The notes under the pieces were generated by a model, which saw nothing but the letters and a program-made list of their open reading frames with translations, was not told the origin of the DNA and made no database searches. A program made the position numbers and the translations under genes. From an uncultured Chitinophagaceae bacterium (GTDB lineage: Bacteria; Bacteroidota; Bacteroidia; Chitinophagales; Chitinophagaceae), in contig CALGAP010000010.1 of the NCBI GenBank assembly GCA_937958995.1, positions 248,001 through 312,000 of the forward strand: a stretch of 64,000 bases of DNA. Direction: 5' to 3'. Positions 26,207 to 36,535 of the stretch are shown piece by piece. Within the stretch, counting starts at the first letter, position 1. Every line of letters begins with the position of its first letter.

Positions 26207-28033
26207 TTATATTTCAAAGATCACCGCGCTGTGTGCGTTCATGTTTATTTTTTGATTTGGTTGAATGGTATCTGGCGCTATGGCGCCGGGGCCTTTCCAT
26301 TCGCCGGCAGATGAGTCGAAGATTTTTGTTGCTGATTTTCCGATTGGCATGCTGAACGCACCATGTTCCGCTCCGAAATTCAATACAACCAGCAGCTGAT
26401 GGTCATTGGACTGACGGATAAAGCCTATGAAATTATTTTCTTCCTGCTTGTGGTAAACGGCTATTGTATTTTTATCAGGTCCTTGTATAGCGGGATGCTT
26501 TTTGCGCAGAGAAATCAGGTGTTTATAGTATTTCAGTAAAACTGCCGACTCTTCATCCTGCTCAAATGCCCAGGAAAGTTTGCATTTCAGGAAAGTTGCT
26601 TCCGACTGCGGGTCGGGCACTTCACCATCCCAGTTGAAGTAATGAAATTCTTCTTTTCTTCCCTTGCGGATCATTTCCACCAGTTGCCGGTCGCTATGAT
26701 GTATGAAGTATTGAAATGGATTTTTTTCTCCATATTCTTCACCCATAAACAACAGCGGCACTTGCGGCGCGAGCAGTATAGTGGCGGCGAATAATTTCAA
26801 CGCTTCATACGATACCTGCGTGCTGATTCTGTTGCCTTCAAGGCGATTGCCTACCTGGTCGTGGTTTTGTGAAAAGATCACAAACTGGCTGTAAGGGTTT
26901 GCTTCCGGCATTAGGCCGAAAAGCTTTTTTCGATGCTTTGAAAATTGCCCGGTATATACATACGAGTCCTGCAAGGCTTTGGCGATGTGCGCCACTTCAC
27001 CGAAATCTTCATAATATCCATTTACTTCACCGGTAATGACTGAGTGCAGGGCATGATGAAATTCATCAATCCACTGCGCATCCAGTCCATATCCGCCTTT
27101 CTCTGGCGAGTCGATATATCGCGGATTGTTCAGATCAAATTCTGCGATCAGTATTTTCCTGCGGCCGCTTTTTTTCTCCAGTTCGCTCACTTTGCTTTTC
27201 AGTGCAGCTATCCAGTGCCGTGCACTGTTATCCCAAATGGCATGCACTGCATCAAGGCGCAGCCCGTCGATATGAAATTCATCGAGCCACATCAAGGCAT
27301 TTTGCCAGTAATAATTCCGCACACCATCGCACCAGGCATCATCGAAGTTCATAGCGCTACCCCAGGGCGTTTTATATTTTTCGGTATATACCGGCGCAAA
27401 TTGCGGCCAGTAATTGCCTTCGGGTCCGAGATGATTGTACACCACGTCCAGCACTACCGCAATACCCTTGTGATGTGCTTCATTTACCAGTCTTTTCAAA
27501 CCATCGATACCTCCATATGAATTTTGCACTGCAAAAGGAAATACGCTATCATAACCCCAGTTGCGCTCGCCGGGGAATTGTGCCAGCGGCATTATTTCAA
27601 TGGCAGTAATGCCCAGGTCAACCAGGTAATCAAGTTTTTTTATAACGCCATCAAAATTTCCTTCGGGAGAAAATGTGCCAACGTGCAGTTCGTATAAAAT
27701 CATTCCGGGCATGCCGATACCTTTCCACGCCTCATCGGTCCATTGAAATTCAGAGATCGTCACTGCCGAAGGTCCATGAACGCCCTCGGGCTGGTGACGC
27801 GAGGCAGGATCGGGGTATGCGTCTTTGTTATCCAGTTGATATTTAAAAGTGTCTCCGGGCAGAACACCGGGCACAGTGACCGACCAGTAACCGAATTCAT
27901 CTTTTTGCATACTGATGGGCGGATGGCCCGTTAATAGCAATTCCACATTTTTTCGGGTGGGTGCCCAGGTTGTGAACGTGGTTGCAACATTTTGGTAATG
28001 CGCTCCTACGTTAGGAAAGCGGTGGTTCATCAT
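26207..28033 (-). CDS. treZ: Malto-oligosyltrehalose trehalohydrolase (TreZ)
   Basis: A 608-residue GH13 enzyme that releases trehalose from the product of TreY. An N-terminal carbohydrate-binding-type domain (about 1-100) is followed by the GH13 barrel: AVVLDVVYNHLGPEGNY, GLRLDAVHAI (nucleophile Asp), LIAEFDLN (acid/base Glu) and FSQNHDQVGNRL, then a C-terminal beta domain. Length and order match TreZ. It is the first gene of the treZ-treY pair, which makes trehalose from glycogen-type glucans for stress protection. Confidence 0.95.
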   Translation of the reverse strand: MMNHRFPNVGAHYQNVATTFTTWAPTRKNVELLLTGHPPISMQKDEFGYWSVTVPGVLPGDTFKYQLDNKDAYPDPASRHQPEGVHGPSAVTISEFQWTDEAWKGIGMPGMILYELHVGTFSPEGNFDGVIKKLDYLVDLGITAIEIMPLAQFPGERNWGYDSVFPFAVQNSYGGIDGLKRLVNEAHHKGIAVVLDVVYNHLGPEGNYWPQFAPVYTEKYKTPWGSAMNFDDAWCDGVRNYYWQNALMWLDEFHIDGLRLDAVHAIWDNSARHWIAALKSKVSELEKKSGRRKILIAEFDLNNPRYIDSPEKGGYGLDAQWIDEFHHALHSVITGEVNGYYEDFGEVAHIAKALQDSYVYTGQFSKHRKKLFGLMPEANPYSQFVIFSQNHDQVGNRLEGNRISTQVSYEALKLFAATILLAPQVPLLFMGEEYGEKNPFQYFIHHSDRQLVEMIRKGRKEEFHYFNWDGEVPDPQSEATFLKCKLSWAFEQDEESAVLLKYYKHLISLRKKHPAIQGPDKNTIAVYHKQEENNFIGFIRQSNDHQLLVVLNFGAEHGAFSMPIGKSATKIFDSSAGEWKGPGAIAPDTIQPNQKINMNAHSAVIFEI

Positions 28034-28242
28034 TTAGTGTTCTTGACCACTGATGGTTAAAATAGCGTGCCAGCACCGGGTTGCAAGAACGTCGGCTCAT
28101 TTCCGGTAACCGGTCGTACTATGGTATATCCCGGCGCTGCCAGCCGGGTCGTTGACATCCGTAAAAGCCTGGTCAGGAAAGTATTTGCCGCCGATAAAGC
28201 CTTGCGCCTGCGGTGGGGCATAATTTTTTAGACGCTTACTGC

Positions 28243-29142
28243 ATGGCGCTTAAATTAGTCAGGGTTACCAAAAAATTCTGGTCAGTCTTTAAAGAATCCT
28301 TCGCCGCCTGGGGCGATCGCAGTCCATTTGCCAGCAGCGCAGTGATCGCGTACTATACTATTTTTTCACTGCCCGGACTGCTGGTGATCATCATTAACGT
28401 GGCGGGATATTTTTTTGGCAAAGAAGCCGTCACTAATCAACTGACTGGCGAAATACAAGGCATCATTGGAAAAGAAGCCGCTCAATACATCCAGGATATT
28501 ATTGCAAAGGCCAGTCAGAACAAGGGCTCGGTTTTTTCTTCCGTCATCGGCATTGCCACTTTACTGTTTGGAGCCACGGGCGTGTTTTACAATGTGCAGC
28601 AGCTCTTCAATCGAATATGGGAAGTGGAACCAGCTCCAAAAGCCAAACAGAAATTTCTGCGCCTGCTGCGCGACCGCATTTTTTCTTTCGGACTCATTTT
28701 GGTGGTGGGCTTCCTGATGCTGGTATCGCTTGTGGTCTCAGCTTTGCTAGCCGCTGTAAGCAAGTGGGTGGCCAGTAACTTCTCCGAATCATTGCTGGTG
28801 CTTTTTAGTGTGCTCGACTTCCTGGTGTCGGTAGCTATCATCACTTTTCTGTTTGCAGCCATGTTCAAATACCTCCCCGATGTAAAGCTGAGCTGGAAAT
28901 CGGTATGGCCCGGCGCCTTGCTGACGACGGTTTTGTTTGTGATGGCAAAATATTTACTCGGGCTTTATTTCGGCAACAGCGACCCGGCATCCACCTATGG
29001 CGCGGCAGGCAGCGTGATACTGATAATGCTTTGGGTTTCGTACTCGGGCCTGATACTCTTGTTTGGAGTGGAGTTTACCAGGGTATGGTCGAAGAAGACG
29101 GGTGAGAGGGCGAAGCCGGTGGAATATGCGAGGGAGAAGTGA
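28243..29142 (+). CDS. YihY/BrkB-family inner-membrane protein
   Basis: A 299-residue membrane protein with six hydrophobic segments and YihY/BrkB family patterns: SSAVIAYYTIFSLPGLLVI near the start, GATGVFYNVQQLFNRIWEVEP in the middle and YGAAGSVILIMLWVSYSGLILLFG near the end. The ATG at 28243 is preferred over an upstream GTG at 28213. The role of this family is unsettled (formerly misnamed ribonuclease BN). It stands alone, divergent from treZ. Confidence 0.88.
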   Translation: MALKLVRVTKKFWSVFKESFAAWGDRSPFASSAVIAYYTIFSLPGLLVIIINVAGYFFGKEAVTNQLTGEIQGIIGKEAAQYIQDIIAKASQNKGSVFSSVIGIATLLFGATGVFYNVQQLFNRIWEVEPAPKAKQKFLRLLRDRIFSFGLILVVGFLMLVSLVVSALLAAVSKWVASNFSESLLVLFSVLDFLVSVAIITFLFAAMFKYLPDVKLSWKSVWPGALLTTVLFVMAKYLLGLYFGNSDPASTYGAAGSVILIMLWVSYSGLILLFGVEFTRVWSKKTGERAKPVEYAREK

Positions 29143-29461
29143 TGGGTAGTTTCCGGTTTGGAGTTTCGGGTTGCTGCCGCATTTTAGATGCACTGCCGAA
29201 TTAAAGAACCCGAAACTCTAAGACCATAGCCTAAAGTTTTTCTTCATATGGCGTTAGTTGGCGATGAGATGGGTCCCTTTCCGGGTTTAATAAAACTGTC
29301 CCGAAAAATCCCCGGCAGCGCATGTTTTTTGCCTGAATCATCGTCCGATAAGCTGTCTTGCAAAAACATATAGCAACGGGTAAAAAAATGTACCGGTCAC
29401 CCGCGGCGAATTTTGTAAATTCATAGCGGTTTTCATTTCAATTCAACATAAATCCTCTTCT
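29143..29461. other. Intergenic region with an inverted repeat
   Basis: The 319-bp gap between the YihY gene and the first molybdenum hydroxylase holds no credible ORF. It contains the repeat at 29161-29218, and the promoter of the hydroxylase operon presumably lies in its last 100 bp, but no clear -33/-7 pair could be picked. Confidence 0.5.
29161..29218. repeat. Inverted repeat GAGTTTCGGGTT / AACCCGAAACTC
   Basis: Perfect 12-bp arms at 29161-29172 and 29207-29218 with a 34-bp spacer. The core GTTTCGGGT/ACCCGAAAC is shared with the element at 13391-13432. No T-run follows. It resembles a short dispersed intergenic repeat. Confidence 0.45.
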
Positions 29462-29926
29462 ATGGCATCCTTTCAACTAAACATCAACAACAAAAAGGTT
29501 ACCGTCGACGTGGCGCCCGATACGCCTTTGCTATGGGTTTTGCGCGATGAGCTGAACCTGGTAGGCACCAAGTATGGCTGCGGGGTGGCGCAGTGCGGCG
29601 CCTGCACAGTATTGATAAATGACCGTGCTGTGCGCAGTTGTACGCTGCCTGTATCGGCCGTGCGCGACAGCAAAGTGGTGACTATTGAAGGATTGAGTGA
29701 AAACGGCGACCACCCGGTGCAGCAGGCCTGGGAAGAAGTGGATGTGCCGCAATGCGGATATTGCCAGGGCGGACAGATTTTGTCGGCCGTGGCTTTGTTG
29801 AAACAAAAACCAAAACCAACCGATGAAGATATTGATGCGGCCATGACCAATATCTGCCGCTGCGGAACCTATGTACGTATTCGTAAAGCCATTCATTTGG
29901 CTTCAGAAAAAGGAGGTAACGGATGA
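29462..29926 (+). CDS. 2Fe-2S subunit of a xanthine dehydrogenase-family Mo-hydroxylase (IorA-like)
   Basis: A 154-residue small subunit with two [2Fe-2S] sites: the plant-ferredoxin type (KYGCGVAQCGACTVLI, then Cys in VRSCTLPV) and the helical type (CGYCQGGQI ... NICRCGTYVRIR). It passes electrons from the molybdenum centre in the large subunit. Its end overlaps the start of the large subunit by 4 bp (ATGA). There is no FAD subunit gene next to it, as in isoquinoline 1-oxidoreductase-type (IorAB) two-subunit enzymes. Confidence 0.92.
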   Translation: MASFQLNINNKKVTVDVAPDTPLLWVLRDELNLVGTKYGCGVAQCGACTVLINDRAVRSCTLPVSAVRDSKVVTIEGLSENGDHPVQQAWEEVDVPQCGYCQGGQILSAVALLKQKPKPTDEDIDAAMTNICRCGTYVRIRKAIHLASEKGGNG

Positions 29927-32073
29927 AAACACTGACAAAACAACCCACTGCTCCAAAACAAACCGGCGCTTCCGCCATATCACGCCGCAATTTCTTACGC
30001 GTTTCCGCATTAACCGGTGGCGGTATGATGCTCGGATTTGAAATGTTGGCCAAGGCCATTCCCGAAGTAGCGGCCGACGAAGTGCTTTTTACTCCCAACG
30101 CCTATCTCGTTATCGATCCCAAAGGCATTGTGACGCTTATGGCGCCCAACCCTGAAATAGGGCAGGGGGTAAAAACAGCATTGCCCATGCTACTGGCTGA
30201 AGAGCTGGATGTAGATTGGAAGAAAGTGGTGGTGACCCAGGCTCCGTTCGATGCCGTGAAGTATGGCAACCAGTCTGCCGGTGGCAGCGGCGCTGTCCGC
30301 AGCCGCTGGGAAAGCGCCCGCAAGGCAGGAGCCATTGCGCGTCATATGCTGGTGGCCGCCGCGGCGCAGACCTGGAACGTGCCGGTGGAAGAATGCTATA
30401 CTGAGACTGGTTTTGTGATTCACAAACCCAGCGGCCGCAAGTTGAATTACGGCGAGCTCACGGAGAAGGCTTCTGCTATGCCGGTGCCGGAAAAGGTGAC
30501 TTTCAAAGATCCCAAAGACTATAAGATAATTGGCAAACGCATTCCCAACGTCGACAACAAAGCCATCATCACCGGTAAGCCTTTGTACGGCATCGATACC
30601 CGCCGCGAGGGTATGTTTTTTACCCTGGTGGCGCGTCCGCCGGCTTTTGGCAAGAAACTGAAATCGTATGATGATTCAGAAACATTGAAGGTGCCTGGTG
30701 TAAAGAAAGTGGTGCGTTGGGATAACGTGGTGGCCGTTCTCGCCACCAATACCTGGGCCGCCTGGAAAGGCCGCGATGCATTGAAGCTGGTGTATGAAGA
30801 CGACAGCCCGCTGGAGAGTACCGCAGATCATGAAGCAGCCTTTAAAAAGCTGATACAGCATAAAGCGGATAAGCCTGCCCGTGAGGATGGCAATGCAGAG
30901 CAGGCGTTGGCCGGCGCTAAGAAAGTGATTGAATCGGTATATGAAGTACCCGTGGTTTCTCACGCTCCCATGGAGCCCATCAATTTCTTTGCGCATTATA
31001 AAGATGGAAGCTGCGAACTGTACGGACCCACGCAGGTTCCCGGCAGGGCGCGTGCTGATGTGGCAAAAGCGTTGGGCATTCCTGAAGACAAAGTAACACT
31101 CGGTCTGCCCCGCCAGGGCGGCGGCTTCGGCCGCAAGTTGCGCACCGACAACGCCGTGGAAGCAGCCATGATCAGCAAGATTGCCGAGGCGCCCATCCAG
31201 ATGATGTGGACGCGCGAAGACGATATGCAGGGGGATTTTTACCGCCCCAGTTCGATGTTCCGCTATCGCGCGGCAATTGATGAAAACAATGAACTGACCG
31301 GCTGGTATGTAATTGCCGCCGGGCTCAATAACGGCCGCCCGGCCATTGCGGAAAATTTCCCCGCGGGCAGCATCAGCAATTTCAGGGTAGACAATCACAA
31401 TCTTAGTTCGAATATTCCTACCGGTCCCTGGCGTGCACCTACGCACAACTCGGTGGCTTTTGCCGAGCAATGCTTTATCGATGAAATAGCGCACGAACTG
31501 AAAAAAGACCCGGTGGCATTCCGATTAGAACTGCTGGAGAAAGCAAAATCGCTCGGTCTGAAAATCAACTACAACATCCCGAAATTCCGCGGCGTAATTG
31601 AAAAGGCCGCTGAAATGAGCAACTGGGGTAAAAACACACCCGGTCGCTTCAAAGGATTCTCCGCCTATTTTTCCTTCAGCACCTATGTGGCTGAAGTGGC
31701 CGAAGTGTCGGTGGTAAATGGAAAACTGAAGGTGCACAAAGTATGGGCAGCGGTGGATTGCGGACAGGTAGTAAACCTGAGCGGCGCGGAAAACCAGGTG
31801 GAAGGAGCTATTATTGATGGTCTGGGCCATGCATGGCATACGAAGTTGACTTTTGACAAAGGCGCTGTGGTTGAGAAAAACTTCCAAACCTATAAGTTCA
31901 TGCGCCTGCAGGATGCGCCGCCGGAAATAGAAGTGAAATTCATCGAGAGCCACGATTCTCCCACCGGCTTAGGTGAACCGGGACTACCCCCGATTGCCGC
32001 GGCCGTATGTAATGCCATATTCGCAGCTACGGGAAAGCGAATCCGTAAACTGCCTTTTGGCGAGGAGATCTAG
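29923..32073 (+). CDS. Molybdopterin-binding subunit of a xanthine dehydrogenase-family hydroxylase (IorB-like), Tat-exported
   Basis: A 716-residue catalytic subunit. A Tat signal SRRNFLR with a hydrophobic stretch is near residues 20-45, so the enzyme is probably periplasmic. The pterin-binding glycine loop is QGGGFGRK (about residue 400), and the C-terminal active-site segment is GLGEPGLPPIAAA with the catalytic Glu, followed by TGKRIRKLPF. These enzymes hydroxylate N-heterocycles or oxidise aldehydes. It is coupled to its small subunit. A second, diverged copy of the pair lies at 33697-36359. Substrate unknown. Confidence 0.92.
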   Translation: MKTLTKQPTAPKQTGASAISRRNFLRVSALTGGGMMLGFEMLAKAIPEVAADEVLFTPNAYLVIDPKGIVTLMAPNPEIGQGVKTALPMLLAEELDVDWKKVVVTQAPFDAVKYGNQSAGGSGAVRSRWESARKAGAIARHMLVAAAAQTWNVPVEECYTETGFVIHKPSGRKLNYGELTEKASAMPVPEKVTFKDPKDYKIIGKRIPNVDNKAIITGKPLYGIDTRREGMFFTLVARPPAFGKKLKSYDDSETLKVPGVKKVVRWDNVVAVLATNTWAAWKGRDALKLVYEDDSPLESTADHEAAFKKLIQHKADKPAREDGNAEQALAGAKKVIESVYEVPVVSHAPMEPINFFAHYKDGSCELYGPTQVPGRARADVAKALGIPEDKVTLGLPRQGGGFGRKLRTDNAVEAAMISKIAEAPIQMMWTREDDMQGDFYRPSSMFRYRAAIDENNELTGWYVIAAGLNNGRPAIAENFPAGSISNFRVDNHNLSSNIPTGPWRAPTHNSVAFAEQCFIDEIAHELKKDPVAFRLELLEKAKSLGLKINYNIPKFRGVIEKAAEMSNWGKNTPGRFKGFSAYFSFSTYVAEVAEVSVVNGKLKVHKVWAAVDCGQVVNLSGAENQVEGAIIDGLGHAWHTKLTFDKGAVVEKNFQTYKFMRLQDAPPEIEVKFIESHDSPTGLGEPGLPPIAAAVCNAIFAATGKRIRKLPFGEEI

Positions 32074-32290
32074 CGAACTGTATTAACAATATGACTCCTG
32101 GCAGACCCAGGTTACTTCGTTCGACCTGCCAGACAAATTTGACAACATACTCAACCCAATAGCCTTTCCGCCACCTTTGGCACAATTTTTTACATAAAAT
32201 GGGTTGCGGATCGAGCCTGCCCGCCATATCGGAAAAATACGAGGCCTGAAAGTAGCAGTCCAGAAGCTTTGCCTTTTAAATCAATGACGT

Positions 32291-33172
32291 ATGAAAAAGC
32301 TATTCAGCCTTGTGGCGATAGGCATGATGGTGACCTGGCTTGGCGTGGCCTGTAAAAAAGAAACCGATAAGCCCACTCCGCCCACTGTGCCTGAACCGTC
32401 TACACCTGGGCAGCCGAATGAACCGGTTAATACGCCCGAGACATCTCCGCACATTCTAAAGGCGGTCACCAAAAATATTCCCAACAGCAACGCCATGGGC
32501 TATTACGTGGCGCTTCCCAGCCGCTACGACCAGACCGATATCAAATACCCGATTCTAATCTATTTACACGGCGCCGGACAAATAGGCAATGGTTCCACCG
32601 AATTGCATAGGGTGCTGAATGCGGGCACTGCTAAGGTGATTGCAGATAAAAAATTCCCTCCCAACTTTCAGGTAGATGGACAGAACTATAGTTTCATAGT
32701 AGTGATGCCGCAATTCCGGGGCGAGCCCTCTGTGAATGATGTAAAAGATTTCGTGGATTATGCCCTGGCCAATTACCGCCACGATCCGAAACGCGTTTAT
32801 GTATCGGGCAGCAGTATGGGTGGGCGCAAGACGGCAGCCTTTGCCTGCACATTTCCTACCATTCCGGCAGCCATTGTGCCCATGGCGGGAGCGCTGTTTT
32901 ACGACCTGGAGAAAAACGCGAAAAATATTGCCGACAACCGTGTGGCTGCCTGGCTTTTTCATAACGAAAACGATGTTTCCATCAGTGTGGATGAGTCGAA
33001 GAACTTCGTGAAAGCGGTGAATAGTTTCAACCCCGCTATTAAAGCCAGGATTACCGTTTTTCCATGGTCTGATTCGCCGCAGGGACATGATGCCTGGACC
33101 ATACCCACTAATCCCGATTACAAAGAAAATGGTGTGAACATCTACGAGTGGATGTTGCAATACAAACGGTAG
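32291..33172 (+). CDS. Lipoprotein alpha/beta-hydrolase (esterase-like)
   Basis: A 293-residue lipoprotein: the lipobox ends at Cys21 (WLGVAC) and is followed by a Pro/Thr-rich linker of about 35 residues. The catalytic domain has PILIYLHGAG (oxyanion region), nucleophile Ser in SGSSMGGRK, Asp in HNENDVSI and His in PQGHDAW, a full triad. It resembles polyhydroxybutyrate-depolymerase/feruloyl-esterase-type hydrolases. It sits 217 bp after one hydroxylase operon and 56 bp before a cytochrome c; whether it serves the same pathway is unclear. Confidence 0.8.
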   Translation: MKKLFSLVAIGMMVTWLGVACKKETDKPTPPTVPEPSTPGQPNEPVNTPETSPHILKAVTKNIPNSNAMGYYVALPSRYDQTDIKYPILIYLHGAGQIGNGSTELHRVLNAGTAKVIADKKFPPNFQVDGQNYSFIVVMPQFRGEPSVNDVKDFVDYALANYRHDPKRVYVSGSSMGGRKTAAFACTFPTIPAAIVPMAGALFYDLEKNAKNIADNRVAAWLFHNENDVSISVDESKNFVKAVNSFNPAIKARITVFPWSDSPQGHDAWTIPTNPDYKENGVNIYEWMLQYKR

Positions 33173-33228
33173 TTTCTGTTTTTCTTAAAATATTTCGTGC
33201 TATATTGAAGGCCGAAATAAACTACCTT

Positions 33229-33639
33229 ATGCGCACGACTATCCTTACTATTTTTTCAATGCTTTTTGTAAGTGCGGCGTTTCTTGCTTTCCAGGACAAT
33301 CCGCTGGAGCAAAGTATCAAACGCGGCGCCGAAGTGTACACCACCAGTTGCCAGATGTGCCATATGCAGAATGGCGAAGGACTGGAAGGTTCTTTTCCGC
33401 CCCTGGCAAAAGCCGATTTCCTTGAAAAAGACAAGACAGGTAAAAAAGCCATCGGCGTTGTCCTGAACGGTATGGAAGGCGAACTGACCGTAAACGGAAA
33501 AACATACAATGTACCGATGCCTTCACAAAGTCACCTTTCTGACCAGCAGATCGCTGATGTATTGAATTATATCCGCAACAGCTGGGGTAATAAGGGAAAG
33601 ATGATAACGGAAGACATGGTGAAAGCTGAAAGAAAATAA
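33229..33639 (+). CDS. Monohaem cytochrome c
   Basis: A 136-residue exported class I cytochrome c. Signal peptide about residues 1-20; haem site CQMCH near residue 40 and a Met ligand probably in NVPMPSQSHLSDQQIADVLNYIRNSWGN. The start at 33229 gives the signal peptide; the longer frame overlaps the esterase gene. It lies between two molybdenum-hydroxylase loci whose exported enzymes have no FAD subunit, so it is a likely periplasmic electron acceptor, by inference. Confidence 0.88.
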   Translation: MRTTILTIFSMLFVSAAFLAFQDNPLEQSIKRGAEVYTTSCQMCHMQNGEGLEGSFPPLAKADFLEKDKTGKKAIGVVLNGMEGELTVNGKTYNVPMPSQSHLSDQQIADVLNYIRNSWGNKGKMITEDMVKAERK

Positions 33640-33665
33640 AAGAAGCCCCTGGTGAGGGGCTTCTT
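33640..33665. terminator. Bidirectional terminator
   Basis: AAGAAGCCCCT (33640-33650) and AGGGGCTTCTT (33655-33665) form a perfect 11-bp stem with a GGTG loop. On the minus strand it is followed by a T-rich stretch (complement of 33631-33640), so it ends the second hydroxylase operon; it also lies directly after the cytochrome c stop on the plus strand. Confidence 0.8.
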
Positions 33666-33696
33666 CGTTTAGTAAGTTAATATACTTCGTTACAAA

Positions 33697-35859
33697 TTAA
33701 ATCTCATCCAGCTTAAACGGCAACTTCCGAATCCTTTTTCCCGTTAAATCGAATATTGCGTTGGTAAGTGCGGGCGCTAGTGGCGGCAACCCCGGTTCAC
33801 CTACGCCGCCAGCCTTTTCTTCATTGTCCATGATATATACTTCAATCTCGGGTATATCGCTGATGCGCGGCATAGGATAATTATGGAAATTCGTTTGCAC
33901 CGCCTTGCCGTCTTTGAAATTTGTTTCGTGCGTGATAGCCGCGCCCAATCCCATCACAATACTTCCTTCCACCTGCGCTTTGATGATATCGGGGTTCACA
34001 TACCAGCCGCAATCGATCACGGCCCACACCTTATCAATTTTTATTTTTCCGTTTTCATTTCTCGACACTTTCACCACTTCACCCACAATGCTTTCAAAAC
34101 AATACGTGATTGCCACGCCCCAGCCATCATTCTTCTTGCGGTTTTTCCAGCCCGATTTTTCTTCCAGCACATTAATCAGCTCATTATAGCGTTCGTTGAG
34201 ATAACCGCGACGAAAATCCAGCGGATCTTTGCCGGCGGCAACAGCGCATTCATCAATGAAGCTTTCATAAGCAAATCCATTGGTGGATGAATACACCGAG
34301 CGCCACCACATCACGGGTATGGGCGATTCGGTAGGAATATCGGCAAAGCTGTAATGACGGATGGATTCGAAATAGGGTTCTGGAAAACCTTCGGTGGTGC
34401 TGTTGTTGTAGCTCGACTTATCAGCCCCCGGCCATTGGTGATCCATATTCTGCGCGGCCACTTTTCCCTGCAGTGCTACAATGCGGCCGTCTTTACTCAG
34501 ACCTGCCTTACAACTATACACGGCGCCAGGACGGAAGGGACCTTGCGTCATATCGTCTTCGCGACTCCATACCACTTGCACGGGCGCTTTCATTTGTTTT
34601 GATATCAGCACAGCTTCGTATGTGTAGTCGGTGAATGCTTTTCTGCCGAAACCACCACCGAGGAAGGTCATGTTCACGATCACGTTTTCTGGTTTCATAT
34701 TCAACCGGCCGGCAACATCACTCTGAATCCAGTCGGGCGCTTGTATGGGACCCCATATTTCGCATTTGTCGTCGGTAACATGCGCTATACAATTCAGCGG
34801 TTCCATGGCGGCATGCGCTTCATACGGAGTTTCATAAATGGCTTCTATCTTTTTATCGGCCTTTTCAAATGCCGTTTCAAAATCGCCGCCGGTGCGTTGC
34901 GAGAGACCAGGTTTTTTCAGGTCTTCGTGCATGCGCTTAAAGATCAACTCGGTATCTACATGTTCGAAGCCGCTATCGTCCCATTCTACCTTCAGCGCCT
35001 TTCGTGCCTGTTGGGCTGCCCATAATGTATCAGCCACTATGGCCACGCCTTCGCGGGTATAGGCAAACACGGGCATTTCAACTTTGAAAATATCTTTTAC
35101 GCCCTTCACTTTGCGTGCGGCGCTGTCGTCAAAGCTTTTCACTTTGCCGTGAAAACGCGGGTTGCGTTCCACAACGGCGTACAACATGCCGGGTATCTTT
35201 TTATCAAGACCAAAAATGGCTTTACCATTTGTCTTCAGCGGTGTGTCTTGCCGCGGCATAGGTTTGCCGATGATCTTGTAATCGCGCCGCGATTTCAGTA
35301 TCACGTTTTGCGGCGGGGTCAGTTTGGAAGCTTCTTCCACCAGTTCGCCATATCCCGCCTTTTTGCCCGAAGGGCGATGAATGACTTCACCATTTTCGGC
35401 ATAGCATTCTTCTTTTTTCACTTCCCATTTTTTTGCAGCTGCTTCAATCAGCATTTCGCGGGCGGTGGCGCCGGTGCGGAGGAGGCGCTTGTAAGCACCA
35501 CGCACGGTGGAACTGCCGCCGGTAATCTGGCTGCCAAATTTGGATTGATGGCCGGGGGCAAAAGCAATTCTTACCTGGTCGAGATTCACCTCCAGTTCTT
35601 CGGCAATCATCTGTGGCACCACCTGGTAACTGCCTTGTCCCATTTCGGAGCGATGGTTGAGGATGGTTACCAGTCCATTCTTATCAATCGATATCCAGGA
35701 AGTGAGCTCGATGCCCATTTCCTCGGCCATTTCTTTAGAGATAAATTGTTCTGTTTCTTTTCCCAGTGCCGGGAAATAGAATCCTATGGTGAGTGCGGCG
35801 CCGGTCATGCCCGACAATTGAAGGAATTTCCGGCGGCTAACAGCAGATGGTTGTTGCAT
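33697..35859 (-). CDS. Second molybdopterin-binding hydroxylase subunit (IorB-like), Tat-exported
   Basis: A 720-residue paralogue of the 29923 gene, clearly diverged from it. Tat motif SRRKFLQ lies at residues 8-14, the pterin loop is LGGGFGRK (about 395), and the active-site Glu is in GVGEPGLPPLAPA near the C-terminus, then TGKRIRKLPF. It is the second gene of a two-gene minus-strand operon after the 2Fe-2S subunit (17-bp gap), ending at a strong terminator. The neighbouring operon supplies cofactor maturation genes. Substrate unknown. Confidence 0.92.
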   Translation of the reverse strand: MQQPSAVSRRKFLQLSGMTGAALTIGFYFPALGKETEQFISKEMAEEMGIELTSWISIDKNGLVTILNHRSEMGQGSYQVVPQMIAEELEVNLDQVRIAFAPGHQSKFGSQITGGSSTVRGAYKRLLRTGATAREMLIEAAAKKWEVKKEECYAENGEVIHRPSGKKAGYGELVEEASKLTPPQNVILKSRRDYKIIGKPMPRQDTPLKTNGKAIFGLDKKIPGMLYAVVERNPRFHGKVKSFDDSAARKVKGVKDIFKVEMPVFAYTREGVAIVADTLWAAQQARKALKVEWDDSGFEHVDTELIFKRMHEDLKKPGLSQRTGGDFETAFEKADKKIEAIYETPYEAHAAMEPLNCIAHVTDDKCEIWGPIQAPDWIQSDVAGRLNMKPENVIVNMTFLGGGFGRKAFTDYTYEAVLISKQMKAPVQVVWSREDDMTQGPFRPGAVYSCKAGLSKDGRIVALQGKVAAQNMDHQWPGADKSSYNNSTTEGFPEPYFESIRHYSFADIPTESPIPVMWWRSVYSSTNGFAYESFIDECAVAAGKDPLDFRRGYLNERYNELINVLEEKSGWKNRKKNDGWGVAITYCFESIVGEVVKVSRNENGKIKIDKVWAVIDCGWYVNPDIIKAQVEGSIVMGLGAAITHETNFKDGKAVQTNFHNYPMPRISDIPEIEVYIMDNEEKAGGVGEPGLPPLAPALTNAIFDLTGKRIRKLPFKLDEI

Positions 35860-35876
35860 GGTAGTCGATTAATTGA

Positions 35877-36359
<483 letters not shown>

Positions 36360-36535
36360 GTTGTGAGTTTTGTCAGATTTGTTTCAAGTTACACAATTAA
36401 ACAAATGCGAAGTCCGGAATTTCGACAACCGGCACGACGAATGGCGGAAGTGTACGGCGAAAGAGTTGTATTTTTAAAGCGGTTGGTTAGGGTGGAGGGT
36501 GTGGAGTTGAAATAGAGAAATTACCCGGGTAGAAT

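Noticed and set aside
30676..31494. Minus-strand ORF of 272 codons inside the first Mo-hydroxylase large subunit
   Set aside because: Opposite-strand shadow of a gene with strong family motifs; the translated product has no recognisable domain.
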